Under the pieces are notes generated by a model. It made no database searches. It was not told the origin of the DNA and saw only the letters and a program-made list of their open reading frames with translations. A program made the translations under genes and the position numbers. A stretch of DNA of 64,000 bases from assembly GCF_003945595.2 (NCBI RefSeq), contig NW_024104422.1, positions 629,743-693,742 of the forward strand, given 5' to 3'. How positions within the stretch are numbered: position 1 is the stretch's first letter; each line of letters begins with the position of its first letter. The DNA is from Pipra filicauda (taxonomy: Eukaryota > Chordata > Aves > Passeriformes > Pipridae). Of the stretch, positions 34,671-47,700 are shown piece after piece.

Positions 34671-37480
34671 GTAAACCCACAACTTTTGAGCTTCAGTATG
34701 GGAACTCACGTATTTAATATGTTAGCATTGTATCTTTTCTGTGCACATTTAGGTTGAAATGCCTTCTAAGGGCAAAAGCTCCTTGGATTTCTGTGACGAA
34801 GACTTTGAAGTAAAATAATTTTAAAATTGTTTATAAGACCTACAACTGGGAGACACTGCACTGTACTTTGGTATGAACTGTAAGAGAGACAAGTGTGTTA
34901 GAGTTATTAAAACTTACAGGCATGCTGATAGTGCTAGGCATGCATGTAGGAAACAACACCAGGAAGGTTCTTTCAAAAAAGTTTGTTCCTGTTAAAACTG
35001 TAAAGATTATAGCTGTACATATATGCTATACTTGTATATTTTCTTGTGATTTTAGGATTAGAGAATTAACATTTAATCTTTACTTATAATTAAATTTATT
35101 TTTATTTTATTTTAATTTATTTTTCCCCCATTACTTTTAAAGTTGGTTTTTTTAATATTTTTTTGTGTGATCTGACATTATCCTAGTTGTGCAATCTTAA
35201 TCTCTCTTTGTGGCTGCACTACTGCTGAAAAATTATCTTTATTTCTTTTTTAGGGGTAAAGGTTTTAGCTTTTGACTAAACTATTAGATGAGCATGGAAG
35301 GGAAAAAAAAAGTTTTGCCTGGAGATTAGCAGAGGAATGCTGGATTGCTGCAGATGAGAATTATATAGATTTACCCTCTCAAGTGAATCTTTCATTGCCA
35401 CTGATTGCAGTGACACCTATTTGAACAAGTTTATTGATTATAAACTTCCTTGTTTCAGGATGTATAGTAGTACATACTTGAATTAGAAAGTACTTTTGCC
35501 TCATTGTGAACTAATCAGTACTTTGGGCTAATTTGCAAACCTTCCTTTGTTTCTTATCCTTCAAGTAGTCTCATCAAGTCTAGGGCTACTCATGGTGAAA
35601 ACTCAATTTCACCGTTAAGTCAGATTTCCATTGTCTGACCATCTATAAGCATTTCTTTAGAACTATACAGAGAACTTGTACAAAATACTTGTTTTGCTTA
35701 AACTGAGTCTTTTTTTTTTTTTTCCTTTGAGGAGCATCTGTATGTTTACATTTCCAGAAAGACTGGCTAGTACAGCTCCAATCGTCCAGTCTTAGGAATG
35801 AATTAGTTACTGTTTTGTATTTGTTCCCAGCCTAATGTTCTGAGGAAAGCCTATAAAAAGCAAAGAGATGTGCCCAGATGCAAATGATGTCAAAGAAATT
35901 TTCTTAGAAATCCAAAAGTTGTGGATTTTTTTCTTGAGAGGGAGGAGTGTTTATTTTATTTTTTTTGACTGATACCAACCACAGTAATTTTCTGTGTTGA
36001 AGGCTCTTCTTCTGCCTCTCTGACAGAGTTTGGATCAGTAAATTTCTATTACTGGTAGAATGACCAAGACATGCTTTCCTTTAGCCACCACAGGTCCAAG
36101 TCCTACCCTTTTTGATTTTGGCTAACAGTGCATCCTCTCTTGGCTAGCAATTTTAGCTTTTGTGTTCTCTGGAAAGAGCACTTGGGATATTCCAGAATAC
36201 TAAGATTTATTTTTTAAAACTAAAAATTAACTTACTTGGGTAATCTTAATGAAAAATAAGAAATACACTTTTTTACTTCTGACTATGTATTTGTATAAAT
36301 TCTAGTTGTAGGCCATGTTTCAGTTTTTCTTGTCTTGTTCTGTTCAGCTACTGACATACCCATGGTTCCATAAAGTCTCTCTTTAGTGCAGGAAGTAGTA
36401 CAGACTAAAAAATATATTAATAAGTTTTACTAAAGGGAGAAAAGGAGTTCAGAGCATGTCCTTTAACATTATTTTAGAGATCAGACTTTGCACTTAGGAT
36501 TAAACAAGAAGGAAAACGGTGGGCATAAAATTATAATAAAATATACCTGTTCGAGGGGAATGTTAGGAGAACTGTATTCTTTTATATCTGTATCTCCAGG
36601 GACTCTTGAGGTTTCATGTAATAAAAAAGCTTCACCATTTTAGGTTCTACGCTCACAATTTTTGGCGATGCCAAACTCTAATCTTTAGGACTCGGAAATA
36701 GAATTAGCACATTTGGCTTCTCTTTGCCAAGGAGAATTCAGAGCACAAACTGCAGTTTCTTATGTGTTCCTGTGCAGTCAAGATCTCAGCTGCTTTTGTT
36801 TGTTACTTTCTTTGAATTATTTGAGAGATAGTAATTTATTGAAAAGTCAATACATTATCTGAGTGGGATAAAAGGTGTTAGGGAAGTGGATTAAATCAGA
36901 TCAATCAAACCTCTCCTTAATAAACACATTGAGATGTTCCTTTTACCACCCTTACCCAAACCTCAAGTGTGTTTGGCTTTCAAATTGTTGAAAAAGTGGT
37001 AGCTGAATTAATTTACCAACTTTTTCCTTTGAAGTTCCTTGGCTGCAAAATAAACAAGTTTTTGCCCCCTCCTTTTTATTATTTTTTTTTAAGAGGGAAA
37101 ATAAAAAGCACTGGGTTTTTTTAATTATACCACAAAGTATTTTGAACCTCACCTAATTTATTTTGTGCTTTTCTGAAAATATAGGCTTATTATCAGTGTT
37201 TCATCTGGTTTACATTGTGGATTCTAGAAACCTCTATTTCAGTTCTTGTGCTTCTACGCTTTACTGAAATAGCATTAACTAAATGTTGTAAACATCTCCC
37301 AATTACTCTTATTTTGTTAATCTATCCTCAAGATGAGATTAAAAAAACCTTTTATTCCCTTTCTGTGACTGCTGTTTGCAGCCTGCATTGGGTGAAAGCA
37401 TGGAGTGACTTATCCAAGGAGAGTTTGTTTCCCTGTAAACCTGATGTACTGAAATTACTCACTTTTCTCCTGTGGATTAG
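34671..37480 (+). other. CCDC91: CCDC91 intron (2.8 kb), no repeat recognised
   Basis: GT..AG, phase 0. A T/A-rich low-complexity block lies at about 35085-35165. Nothing else identified. The ORF at 37215-37517 overlaps the next exon in another frame and is not coding. Confidence 0.7.
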
Positions 37481-37669
37481 ATTCAAGCAGATATTCCAGT
37501 CGCCTCTTCAAATGTAATTGAGGGCAAGACTTTAGTTACATCAACCACTGCTTTGATTGATGCTGAGACACAGAGAACAAATGAAGCGAAGAGCTGCCTT
37601 CAACAAGCTGTTGCAAACCTAGAAATCAAGCTTTGCACTGCTGAAGAAGAAAAATTGAAAATTAAAAAG
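37481..37669 (+). CDS. CCDC91: CCDC91 fourth coding exon (linker to coiled coil)
   Basis: The acceptor AG is at 37479-37480 after CTTTTCTCCTGTGGATT, and the donor GTGTGA starts at 37670, a weaker donor than its neighbours. The 189 bases encode residues 90-152 (phase 0 in and out). The second half, with LQQAVANLEIKLCTAEEEK, starts the heptad-patterned coiled coil and resembles human LQQKISSLEIKLKVSEEEK. The first half is more divergent and, against my memory of human CCDC91, about five residues shorter. The length is a multiple of three, so skipping it would keep frame. Confidence 0.9.
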
Positions 37670-37811
37670 GTGTGAATAGTTTTTTTTTTTATTAGAACAG
37701 TTGGCATTTGTATGGGATTAAAATATGGTTGGAGCTGGCAGAGATTTGAAATTCATTTTTTGGTAGAAATTAGCCAAAATCCAGAGAAATTGACCCAATT
37801 TAGACTCATGT

Positions 37812-38275
37812 AATCATAGAATTATTAAAGTTGGAAAAGACCTCCAAGATCATCGAGTCCAACCTTTAACCAAACACCACCTTGTCAACTAGACCAGAGC
37901 ACTGAGTGCCAGTTGTTCCTTTACCAACTCCAGGGATGGTGATGCCATCACCCCCCTGGGCAGCCCCTTCCAATGCATGACCACCCTTTCTGTGAGGAAA
38001 TTCTTCTTAATGTCCAACCTGAACCTCCCCTGGCACAGCTTGAGGCCATTTCCTCTTATCCTGTCACTTGTTCCCTGGGAGCAGAGCCCGACCCCCAGCC
38101 TCCTGTCAGGGAGTTGCAGAGAGTGAGAAGGTCCCCCCTGAGCCTCCTTTTCTCCAGGCTGAGTCCCCCCAGCTCCCTCAGCTGCTCCTCACAGCTGACT
38201 TGTGCTCCAGACCCTTCCCCAGCTCCATTGCCTGTCCCTGGACACGCTCCAGAGACTGGCCAGAGCTGAACATAG
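37812..38275 (-). mobile_element. CR1 LINE within a CCDC91 intron
   Basis: Antisense: ATCATAGAATTATTAAAGTT then GGAAAAGACCTCCAAGATCA, TTCTTCTTAATGTCCAACCT, CTCCTGTCAGGGAGTTGCAG and TCTCCAGGCTGAGTCCCCCC. A GC-rich part near 38155-38275 belongs to the CR1 body. It starts about 140 bp after the donor of the fourth coding exon. Confidence 0.92.
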
Positions 38276-39363
38276 GACTTCCTTTTTTTCATGTCTGGTG
38301 TCTATTTTAGGCTAAATTTTTCTAAATTTTCAAGATTTTATTTTTTTTTGTTTGAGGGATAAAAAAATAAAAGAAAAAAAAAACGGACAAGTGTTCTTAG
38401 CATGGAGCCATGTGGTTTTGGTTTGTTTGTTTTTTTTTTTTCTGGGAGCTCTGGTAGCTAAATTCTTCATATTCCTTCCAACAGGAATATAATAAGAGCA
38501 CCAAGCAGTGTTATGTCTGACACATCTGAGTTGGCAAAAGGTCACTGAGGCATGGGAGAGTGAGTTTAGTTTCTGCCATTCTTAATACTGTTTCTTGATA
38601 GCTCTCAAGGTTTGCTGGGGAAGGAGGAAACAGCTTGTTGGAAACGACAGTGAGGTTGAGGAACTGGAGCCAAAGATGAGGAGGACTGCAATGGGCTGGT
38701 TTTGCTGGGAATTAAGTGTATAGAGGGAAGTTGGGAGGGAAGGATGAATACAGACTGTAAGAGGAGATAGGTTGAGAGCTAAACTCTGAATTGAAGAGGT
38801 AATCCATAATCTGTTTCTATCTCTACAGTGGAATCAGAGACTTATAATCTCTTGAACTGTTTTTATGATTTTGTCCCAAAGCAGGGCTGAACTAAGCAGA
38901 CCTGCTCTTTGTGTCCTACTTATGACCCTCTCAGTTGTGCCTTTGTTTGAATAGCTTTGCTGTGACCTGGCAGGTCGTTTGTTTCTATAGTGGCTTCCTG
39001 CACAGCTTCAAGAAGTTGTTCTGGAGCAATTGAAAGGGTGCCAACAACTTATGTATAATAGGAATGAGTTTAGTGGGAACAACGGCTGCATTAAGGAAAA
39101 ATAGTGAACAATTTTGAAGTTTATTGACAGCAGTGTTATTCTCCTTCCTCTCTCTTGGTTCATGTTGGGCAGGCTTCCAGACTGGCTCTCTGCAAGATAC
39201 CAGGATATTTTAAGATTTTATTAATTTTGGAGATGTAGATAGAGATCTACATAGGATTTCTGCCTTTTTAGTGAAAACATTTACTAACAGTACATTTAAT
39301 ATGCTGTTTTTGAAGTGTAGAAAGACAGAGCAAGATACTAAAAATGTGGAAATAATTGGACTA
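38276..39363. other. Intronic segment between two CR1 copies
   Basis: T-rich then purine-rich (about 38600-38760) sequence. No exon or repeat family recognised. Confidence 0.5.
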
Positions 39364-39770
39364 GAATAGAATAGTTGCAATGGGAAGGGATCTATAACAA
39401 CAGGTCCAGCTGCCTGTGCCCTTCAGGGCTGACCAAAAGTTATTGAGGGCATTGTCCAAATGCCTCTGAAACATTTACAGGTTTGGGGCATTGACCACAT
39501 CTCTGGAACCCTGTTCCAGTGCTTGGCTGCCTGTTGGTAAAGAAATGCTTCACAGTGTTCAGTCTAAAACTCACCTGATGCCACTTTGAGCCATTCCCAT
39601 ACATCCTGTCACTGGATACCAGGGAGAAGAGACCAGCACCTCCCTCTCCACTTCCTCTCCTCAGGAAGCTGTGGAGAGCGAGGAGGACACCCCTTAATCT
39701 CCTTCTCTCCCAGACAATCCCAGTGACCTTGGCCACTTCCCACAGGACATTCCTCATACATAGGACATGC
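39364..39770 (-). mobile_element. CR1 LINE close to the fifth coding exon
   Basis: Antisense: AGAATAGTTGCAATGGGAAG, CTGTGCCCTTCAGGGCTGAC, AATGCTTCACAGTGTTCAGT and CATACATCCTGTCACTGGAT. Same subfamily as 6895-7318, opposite orientation. It lies about 220 bp upstream of the next exon. Confidence 0.9.
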
Positions 39771-39990
39771 CTTGGCTTTTATAAATGCCTTAAACTTCTT
39801 TAAAATATTGTCTCAATCTAAAAACTGCAATGAGAGTTTTCTTGCACAACCCTTAATCTCTGTGTAAATTACAATATAAAGTGTCATAACACTTCAGAAA
39901 TTAAATTAGTTGGAATTATTAACTGAATCTGTGTTTTCACAATCCTCAAATGTTTGTAATTTCATGTATTTTATTTTTCAAACATTATAG

Positions 39991-40092
39991 GAATTAGAAT
40001 ATTTGCTGGAAAAACATAGTGTTTTAGAAATGGATTTCCTGAAGGAAAAAAAAGAAAAAGTACCACATCAAGATCATTACAAGACACTCCAG
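39991..40092 (+). CDS. CCDC91: CCDC91 fifth coding exon (coiled coil)
   Basis: The acceptor AG is at 39989-39990 after TTTTTCAAACATTAT, and the donor GTAATT starts at 40093. The 102 bases encode residues 153-186, beginning ELEYLLEKHSVLEMDFLKEK and ending HYKTLQ, all consistent with coiled coil (charged residues with Leu, Val and Phe at heptad positions). EKH.VLE..FLKEK matches the human protein as recalled. The exon is frame-neutral (phase 0/0). It is followed by the largest complete intron in the window. Confidence 0.92.
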
Positions 40093-40890
40093 GTAATTTC
40101 TTTCTTGTAGTATCTTACTTTGTTTTTCAGGGGGGTTTTGTATAGAGTATGTTTATGTCCAACAAATATTTTTTTAAGTATCTATAGTCCTGCTCCAAAG
40201 CCCTTTGAATTTAAAGAATTTCTAAGGTTTTAAGATCAGAGTCTGATTCTTGACATTACTGGGAATACAGGTTTAAAACCTCTCTTGCCTAAGTACATTA
40301 TTGTAACTGGGATCACTCATCCTTCTTATGATATATTTCATAAAATGGATGAAAAGAAAAACACTTTGTATGATGAATGTGTTTAACAGCATGACTTAGG
40401 GTGTTCTGAAGTAGCCAATTATTTGTGATGCGTCACCTAATCTGAATATGGACCAGTTTGTGTTGCATAATAAAAACCTGTAAAGTGTCATTAGATGCTA
40501 GACAATGCAATTAAAATTGCTTCCATTTTTAAAGTTAACATCATTCATTAAATACATGTGTGAAATCACATACAAGACAGATTTTCCATTGAAGTTTTCA
40601 GTCATCTCCCAGTGTTATAGCAGGTCAAACAAAATTTCAACATTTCAGAAATTTCTGTTGGTAATTCAGCTTCACTTAATTTTTTTTTTGCTGCTGGGGA
40701 TGGTTTTTAATTGCTACTGCATTGTTTCCTTTTTCTACTTTTGGGTTGCTCTAGTAATTTGTATTGAATTCCTGGTGGCAGTACATCTTAGGATTTACAG
40801 TAATAAAATCATGTAGTACTGATTTTTCATTTTTTATGTGTAACATCTTACAGAAAGAAATGTTTGCTTAGCTATGATATAAAAGTAAGG

Positions 40891-40930
40891 TTTGCTTAAA
40901 AACCTCCTGATTTGCTTAAAAACCTGCTGA
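40891..40930 (+). repeat. 20-bp tandem duplication
   Basis: TTTGCTTAAAAACCTCCTGA is followed directly by the same 20-mer with one change (CTCC to CTGC). Minor. Confidence 0.93.
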
Positions 40931-41983
40931 TACTGGCTAATGTTTTTGATCATCATGAACAATAGTGGATTTGATGTTTTAATGCTTTTACTCTGCTCTT
41001 CAAGCAGAAGTACTTAAATAGTGGAAATGTTACTGAGGTTTACAAGTATCAGTCTGTCATAACTCTTTCAGTCAGGTACTACGGTTTTCAAAAACAGCAA
41101 TAAAAGAGTCATAACCTTTAATTTACTCTGTAGAAATGCTCAAGCACTTCCTCTTGTTGCCTTCTGGATACAGACAGAATCAAATCAGAGCAGGAAAGTC
41201 AGTCATGCTTCTGAGAGCTGACTGTTAAAGTTGCTTTCATGAGACCTGAATATTGGATGTCTTCTTTTAGTACAGCTTGAAGTTTCTTTTGTCTTGCTCC
41301 TTTGGCTCCTGCAACACGAGGGTCAGCACCTGTGGCCACACACTGAGCAGATCTGGCAGCTCCCTAGAACAGATGTCTGTCTTGCTGGCTTTTCCTTTCC
41401 CAGTAGAAACAGCTGGATATTAGTGCTGTTGACTTGAAAAGCTTAAAAGCAGACTGCAGTGGTGACTCTGGCATGGCTTTGGGAACTCTCAGGATAAGGT
41501 TTCCAACAGAACTGATTTTGGCATCCAAAGCTGTAGGTGTGCACTGACTTAATTCCTTTTAAATTAAATTGCTATGTTAATATTTGAGTATAATGACTAA
41601 AACAAAGGCCTCAGGAGATGGTTCTAACTGGCTTTTACATGAACATTCATTATTTCGTTCATCTTTATATTTACTAATTAACTGACTCCCAGCACTTGTG
41701 ACAAAGGGAATTCTCAAAAGCTGCTTTGGAGATAATAGAGCCAGTCAGTTAATTGCATTTTTAACAAGGTCTCATATTTAGATAAGACTCTTTTCTTTTC
41801 TGTGAATTTATTATGCTTAGTTCTGAGAGAAGATTTCATTAATCTTTGTCAACTAAGCCAGTAATTTTTTTTTCATCTTTTTCTACTGATTTCTACCTCA
41901 GTCAAGGATGACAATTTTGTTTTCAGGGTTTTGTTGTCACAAAATTGCTTCAATAAAATATGTTTTCAGGGGTTTTTTTTGAT

Positions 41984-42022
41984 ATGGAATCATAGAATCA
42001 GAGAATGGCTTGAGTTGGAAGA
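41984..42022 (-). mobile_element. CR1 extreme 3' end, severely truncated
   Basis: Only about 40 bp: AATCATAGAATCAGAGAATG then GCTTGAGTTGGAAG, the antisense CR1 terminus, with no body. An example of very short 5'-truncated insertion or later deletion. Confidence 0.7.
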
Positions 42023-44029
42023 ATTGTAACTAATAGTCATAATTATTATTCCTAATCATGGGAGGCAGAATTCCAAGTCTTTGGTATAGTGTTAGCATTT
42101 AACCAATGGATGACAATGGAACATTGCCACATTTGTACTTGTGTAAAACCAAAAAGTAAAAAGTTCTGTGTTTCATCTAAATAAAATTAGCTTTTAAAAA
42201 ATCAGGATTGAACAGACCACATAGTATTTTCACATTCTTAATGTCGTTTCCATATGTTACTACAACAACCAGAAACAGTAAAGGGGCAGCAGTGGGTTCA
42301 TAAATAGAATAAACAAATTGGTATTAACTAGTATTACAGAGTTATTTGGATATTTAATGCAATGGTCTCTTTGAGATCTTGAACTCATATAAGCTAGTAA
42401 AATTGGAGTTATGATTCCCACATTCCTGATTCAGTGTTTGTAGTATTTAAGAGGCAAAATAACATACTTTATTTCTAACTTCTTTGCTTACGAATTGGAG
42501 CTGAGTTAAAATTGCTGTGGGAAGTGTAATTTTAGGGGTTTTGACTTGTGTGCAGCGTTGCAACCATAAAGTTGCCATGTTAACCTTATAATTCCTTGCT
42601 TGTTTTAGACAGGAAGGAAGCAGGTGCAAATGTGTCTGACTTTTATATTTTCTTTGTTGGTGTGTCAGTCGCTTTTTTGATCACATGGTCATATATATAT
42701 GTTCATCCCAACTTTTAACACCAGCTCCTCTAGATGTGAGGTGCTACATATTTTCAAGACATTTAGAGCTAGTAGATAATAAATGTTTTTGACTATAATG
42801 CAGAATTAGTGGTCATTTTAATCCTATAAGTCTGAAATTTTGCTGTAGCCACATTACAATATGTTATAGAAATGAACAAAGGCTGCATTTTAAAACTACT
42901 AAACCCTAATTTTTACTACAGTGAAAATCCATCAATAGTGAAATGAACATTCCTGCTTAGTAGGTGATGTTCTCTTATTTGCAGAACAGTGAGGGAACAC
43001 TTAATTTGTGAAGGGAAGACTGTGACTGGGTTCTAATGCTCTGAGTAGGAACTTGATTCTTTGGACAGATTGTTAAGCTGATAAGACTTCTGATGTTTGG
43101 TCTATCTGCAGACAACTGGTTTGGATGATTCACTAAGAACTGGATCATACTTTGCTGTTTCTCTGATTTACCACACAGTCACATTTGAAGAAATACTGCA
43201 TTGCTGCTGGAAAATTCTAGTTGTGGTTATACACATTTTTTCCCATCATCATCCCTTTCTGGAACTTAAACAGGCTGGTTTTTTAAAGAACAATGTTGTT
43301 GATGTGGTGTGATCCCTCTTTTTGAAATAAACTCTTTTTTTTTTCTTTTGTCAACTGACTTCTTCTAACTTAACAAATCTATAGTTGTTTTAAAAACAGC
43401 AAAATAATTTTCTTTTGGAAACCTTTGTTTCTGTTCTGCCATTGTTTTTTTTTAGGGAAAAATCTTCTAAATTTTTATTGAAAAAGTTACTTTAATGTGC
43501 TTATTATATTTAGCACTATTACTGTTATTGCAGAGAGTCGTGATTGGAAATGAATTAGGTTAGTGTAATTTCACTTCAAATAACAGTTTTGGGTGTAAAA
43601 AAGCAGGTCAGATAGGCTCCTTTTTTAAGTGGTGTTTTAGAAAGGTAAGAGAGGAAGCTTATACTGAAGAAAACATTGACAGATCAGCACATAATGATCC
43701 AAAGAAACTTCACTAGGTCATGCAATAACACCCAGATGGGATTAAAGGGAATGATAACTTAAATAAAATCATTGCTGTGTTAGGTGTTATTACATTTATT
43801 TATTTCTATAACTGTTGATATTTGGGGAACTTTTTATGTGAGTAGCTGTACAAATGTCACATTTAAATTGTGCAGCTTCAAATTATGAGGAAAAGACTTA
43901 AAGTGCAGTTACATAAAGACAGGAAAGGTAAACGTGAGGTTTTGGACTTGTTTCTTCCCTCTTAATTTGGAGGGAATTTATTTTTATTGTGATTAATATT
44001 GCATCTTACTTTGGGGGTTTTTTAAATAT

Positions 44030-44700
44030 ATTGGACCCATATATCACACAAATTCATATACACCAGGATGCATACTTGGGTGTGTCTGCCTCCTTGTTTT
44101 TGAAGATGGTGCTTCCACATCCTTTTTATGTTGGAGTTTAGTGAGGAGCTTCTTGTTCACCCATGCAGGCCTCCTGCTGCCTTTGCTTGACTTCCTGCTT
44201 GTCACAGTGAACCATTGTTGAGGTTGGAGGAGATAATCCCTGAGTAGGAACCAGCTCTTTTGGACCCTTCTTTCTAGGATTGTGTCCCATGTCCCAAGCA
44301 GTCCCACAAACAGACTTCTTTCCTGAAGTCCAACATTGTGATCCTGCTTTTTGCCTCGTTCCTCCCCCTCTCCTGAACTCCACCCTCTCATTGTCACTGA
44401 AGCCAAGGCAGGCTGCCATCGATCTTCACATTCCCAGGCAGTCCTTCCATGTTTCTAAGGATCAGGTTCAGTGGAGTGCCTTGGAGATTGCTGTGTTAGG
44501 AAGTTGTTGTCAGTATGCCCCAGGAATCTCCTGGATCTCTGTGTTGTCCCTTCAGCAAATAGTGGGGTTGATGACATTCCTCCCGAGGACCACGACCTGT
44601 GAATGTGAGGCTCCTTCCTGATCCCTGAGTTCTTCCCTGATCCCTTACCCCAAAACAGAGCTCCAGGCATTCCAACTCCCCTGTCACATAAGAGGCAACA
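44030..44700 (-). mobile_element. CR1 LINE internal fragment lacking the 3' end
   Basis: The minus-strand frames spell decayed CR1 endonuclease-to-reverse-transcriptase sequence: RRFLGHTDNNFLTQ (within 44670-44455), then WDTILERRVQKSW and RRPAWVNKKLLTKLQHKKDV (44406-44044). Unlike other copies it has no CR1 3' terminus, so it is the remainder of a longer insertion after deletion or rearrangement. Confidence 0.75.
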
Positions 44701-47700
44701 CGCTGTCGTCGCCTTCCTGGTCTTTCCTTCCAGATGAGTGCATTTATGATTCTGGAAAAGGTGTTCTGCAGGAGATTGGAAACAGGTCTTGGAGGTAGGT
44801 GGTTTTTATGGCTGGAGTACTAGAAAATGTATGTTTTCTTACAAAACTAATATATGACTTACATCCTGTTAAACACCATCTTCTAAGAAAATATTTAGGT
44901 TGGTTTTAGGTGCAGACATAGAGGAGACAGAATGCTAATAACAAAAAATAGGTGTGAAAAAAAAGTTTATGTACTGTACCTGCAAACAAATTTATAAATG
45001 AGATTCCAGGAAATTTCATGGGTCACAGCAGGGTTTAAAATTATGGAACACAGAAAAAGGGGGAATTTCAGAAAAGACACTTTAACAGATAGCAGTGCAT
45101 CTTTTTGCTGAACTGGGAAAGGTATTTATGGATATGGCAACAATCCCTTGCCCACCTCTTTTTCAAGTGAGTGCCAGATACCTCACGTTTATTTATTCAC
45201 CTTTAATTTTTTTTAATATTACTCTATGTACTCTTCTTTCAGACACTCATTTTTATTCAAAGTCTTTATTTATTAGTAATTTCAGAGCTGTTTATCTTTT
45301 GGCCTGTTTTTTTCCCCCCAGTTTTGATGTCTTCTTTCCTCGAAATTATTTTTCCAAATATGAGGAAAAATAACTTTTTATTTCTCCTAGGAAAAGATTC
45401 TACTCTCTTGCCTTTATGTTTTCCTCTTAAACTTCAATTCTTCTTTTATTAATTATTTTGTTGGTTTGTTTCAGAATTATTAGAAGATTGGTTATAAGAC
45501 TAAGCATAGTGACTTTGTTTTTAAAATATTAAATTTAAAAATTAAAAAAAAAATGTGTTCAAATATACCTCTCTTATGCTGCTGTGCTTTTACTTAACAG
45601 TTTTGAGATCCCTGACTTGCCTTATAATCTAGTTTTCAGTTACAGTCATGAAGTGTGCCTAGCATTTATACTTTTACACTTACGTGCCTCCTTTCACTCC
45701 CTGATTTTAAAGATATTCAAGAAATTGGGCTTAAACAACTTTCATTTTCTTGATGTGCAAGTAGGTATAAGTAAAACAGGTTTTTTTTGGAATCAGTTTT
45801 TGTGTCATGACTGCTTTCTGCCTGTCCTGACCTGTTTTATGCCAGTGTATCCTTGATTTCTTTGAATGCATTTGCTGATTTATGTTTAGTGTGTCAGAAG
45901 TCTGTAACAGCTGCTGCCCATCTCCATTTGCACGTTCGCAGCAAGTGTGTTCAGGATGATTAATCTTTTTTATTTTTTTCTATTTAATATGGAAATTCTA
46001 ATTAAAACAGTTGTGAAATGTCTGGGTATATGTAACACTGACCAGTCGGAGTTCTTTACCAAAAAGCTTGTCTTAGCAAGATCTAGCTTTTGTAGGAAGT
46101 GTCTTACTGGATTTTTGAGGGGATAATGAAAATGTGCAAAATGTACTCAAAATTAAGAAACCTGTGTAGAGTAAAACTTGGATAATGGTACTCTTAAGAC
46201 AATGCTTGTAGTCCAAATACCTGTTACTTGGTATAAACTTCCTTTAAAAATGTCAGGAACAGTTCCAAAGCAACTCCATGTCCCTGGATCCACTCAAGTC
46301 CTGTTTGTGTTCAGTGTAAGTCATCTGACACATTGTAATTATTGTGAGTACTTGACCACTGCTTACTATGAAAATAGTAAATCTTTGCCAAATTAGTCAC
46401 AATTATTTAATACCTTTAACAGCATTTTTTTATTCAGTGTTTATATACTTGGAAGAAGTAAGATGCACAGCAAATATTAAGTTGATATTTTGGGAGAATT
46501 TTGAAGAATTGTCTCTTCATTGCCCTTTAACTGTTAAATCATCTGATTTGGTTCATAGTTCATTAATAAACTTTGAATGGCTGCAGAATGCAGCTAACTG
46601 TATTGCTGAACATTTTATTGCCTAATTAACCTGTTACACCTTTGAGTTTTTCAATCTGTATTAAATTTGGTATTGAAGCAGTGATCCATTGAAATGTATA
46701 ATTTGCAATTATTAAGCAAATTTATTTGTATAAACGTATTCTAATCTAACTAATTCACACATTGGAAGTTATTACACAACCATCAAACTCTTGTGACTTA
46801 CATATCAAAGTTAAATTTATTCTTGCATTCTCAGTTACCTTGGAAACTTACTTATTAATTATGTCTTTAAGTTTTAGGCACTTTTTACTTGAGTAAACTG
46901 CCCAAATGCTAATATATAGGCAAAATGTCAACAAATAACTAGTATTTTAAACTACTGCAAAGACATCTAACAGGTCACTCCTATATAGTTCCTGATGCTG
47001 AGAAAGCAGTTCCAGTGGTAAAGTATTAGTTATTGCAGTGAGCACAATAGAATATAAATGTAGCATCAAGGTTTGAAAACTACCATCTGATTATGAGAAG
47101 TTTTAAAAGAACAATAAAATAATGTTTGGGAGGTGGTACAGATAAGAAAAGGTGTAATTCAGTTCTAGTCATATATCAACATAACTAAACTGCTGTTCCT
47201 TTTTTTTTTTCCTTCAAATAAAAATGCATGTTTATAAGGTCAAAGCAGTTTTCTAGTGTATATTCTTACAGTGATTATTTTTTGTTTTGTTTACAGATAG
47301 CCATAGTAACACAAATTATTTTTAGTTACTTTACTGTCGCTGCTCTTAAATTAATAAATAAACAAGGTTTTGCCTTTTTATAAGTTTTTTTCGTCATTAA
47401 AGGCTTAAAGGGTCCAGAACAGCATGTGACATGTAAAATAATCACGTACTTAAACTAATGAGAACTTTTTTACTATTCTTGGCTGAAGGTTTATCACTGA
47501 AAGAAAACTGATATTAATGAAAACTAGAATATCTGTTCTTAAACCTGAAGGATAGTGAAATAAAACAGACTTTCCTAGTTCCTTAAAAATAAATCTATTA
47601 TTCAAATGTATTGCTAAACAGATACAATATTTTGGTTTTGGATGCACCTTACAAATCTGAGCATTCTCAGGCAAATAATCGTTTAGGATGGTCAACATTA

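Noticed and set aside
34473..34757. 94-codon ORF overlapping the third coding exon
   Set aside because: It is the true exon frame extended through the splice sites into both introns; the exon borders at 34513 and 34670 are the supported limits.
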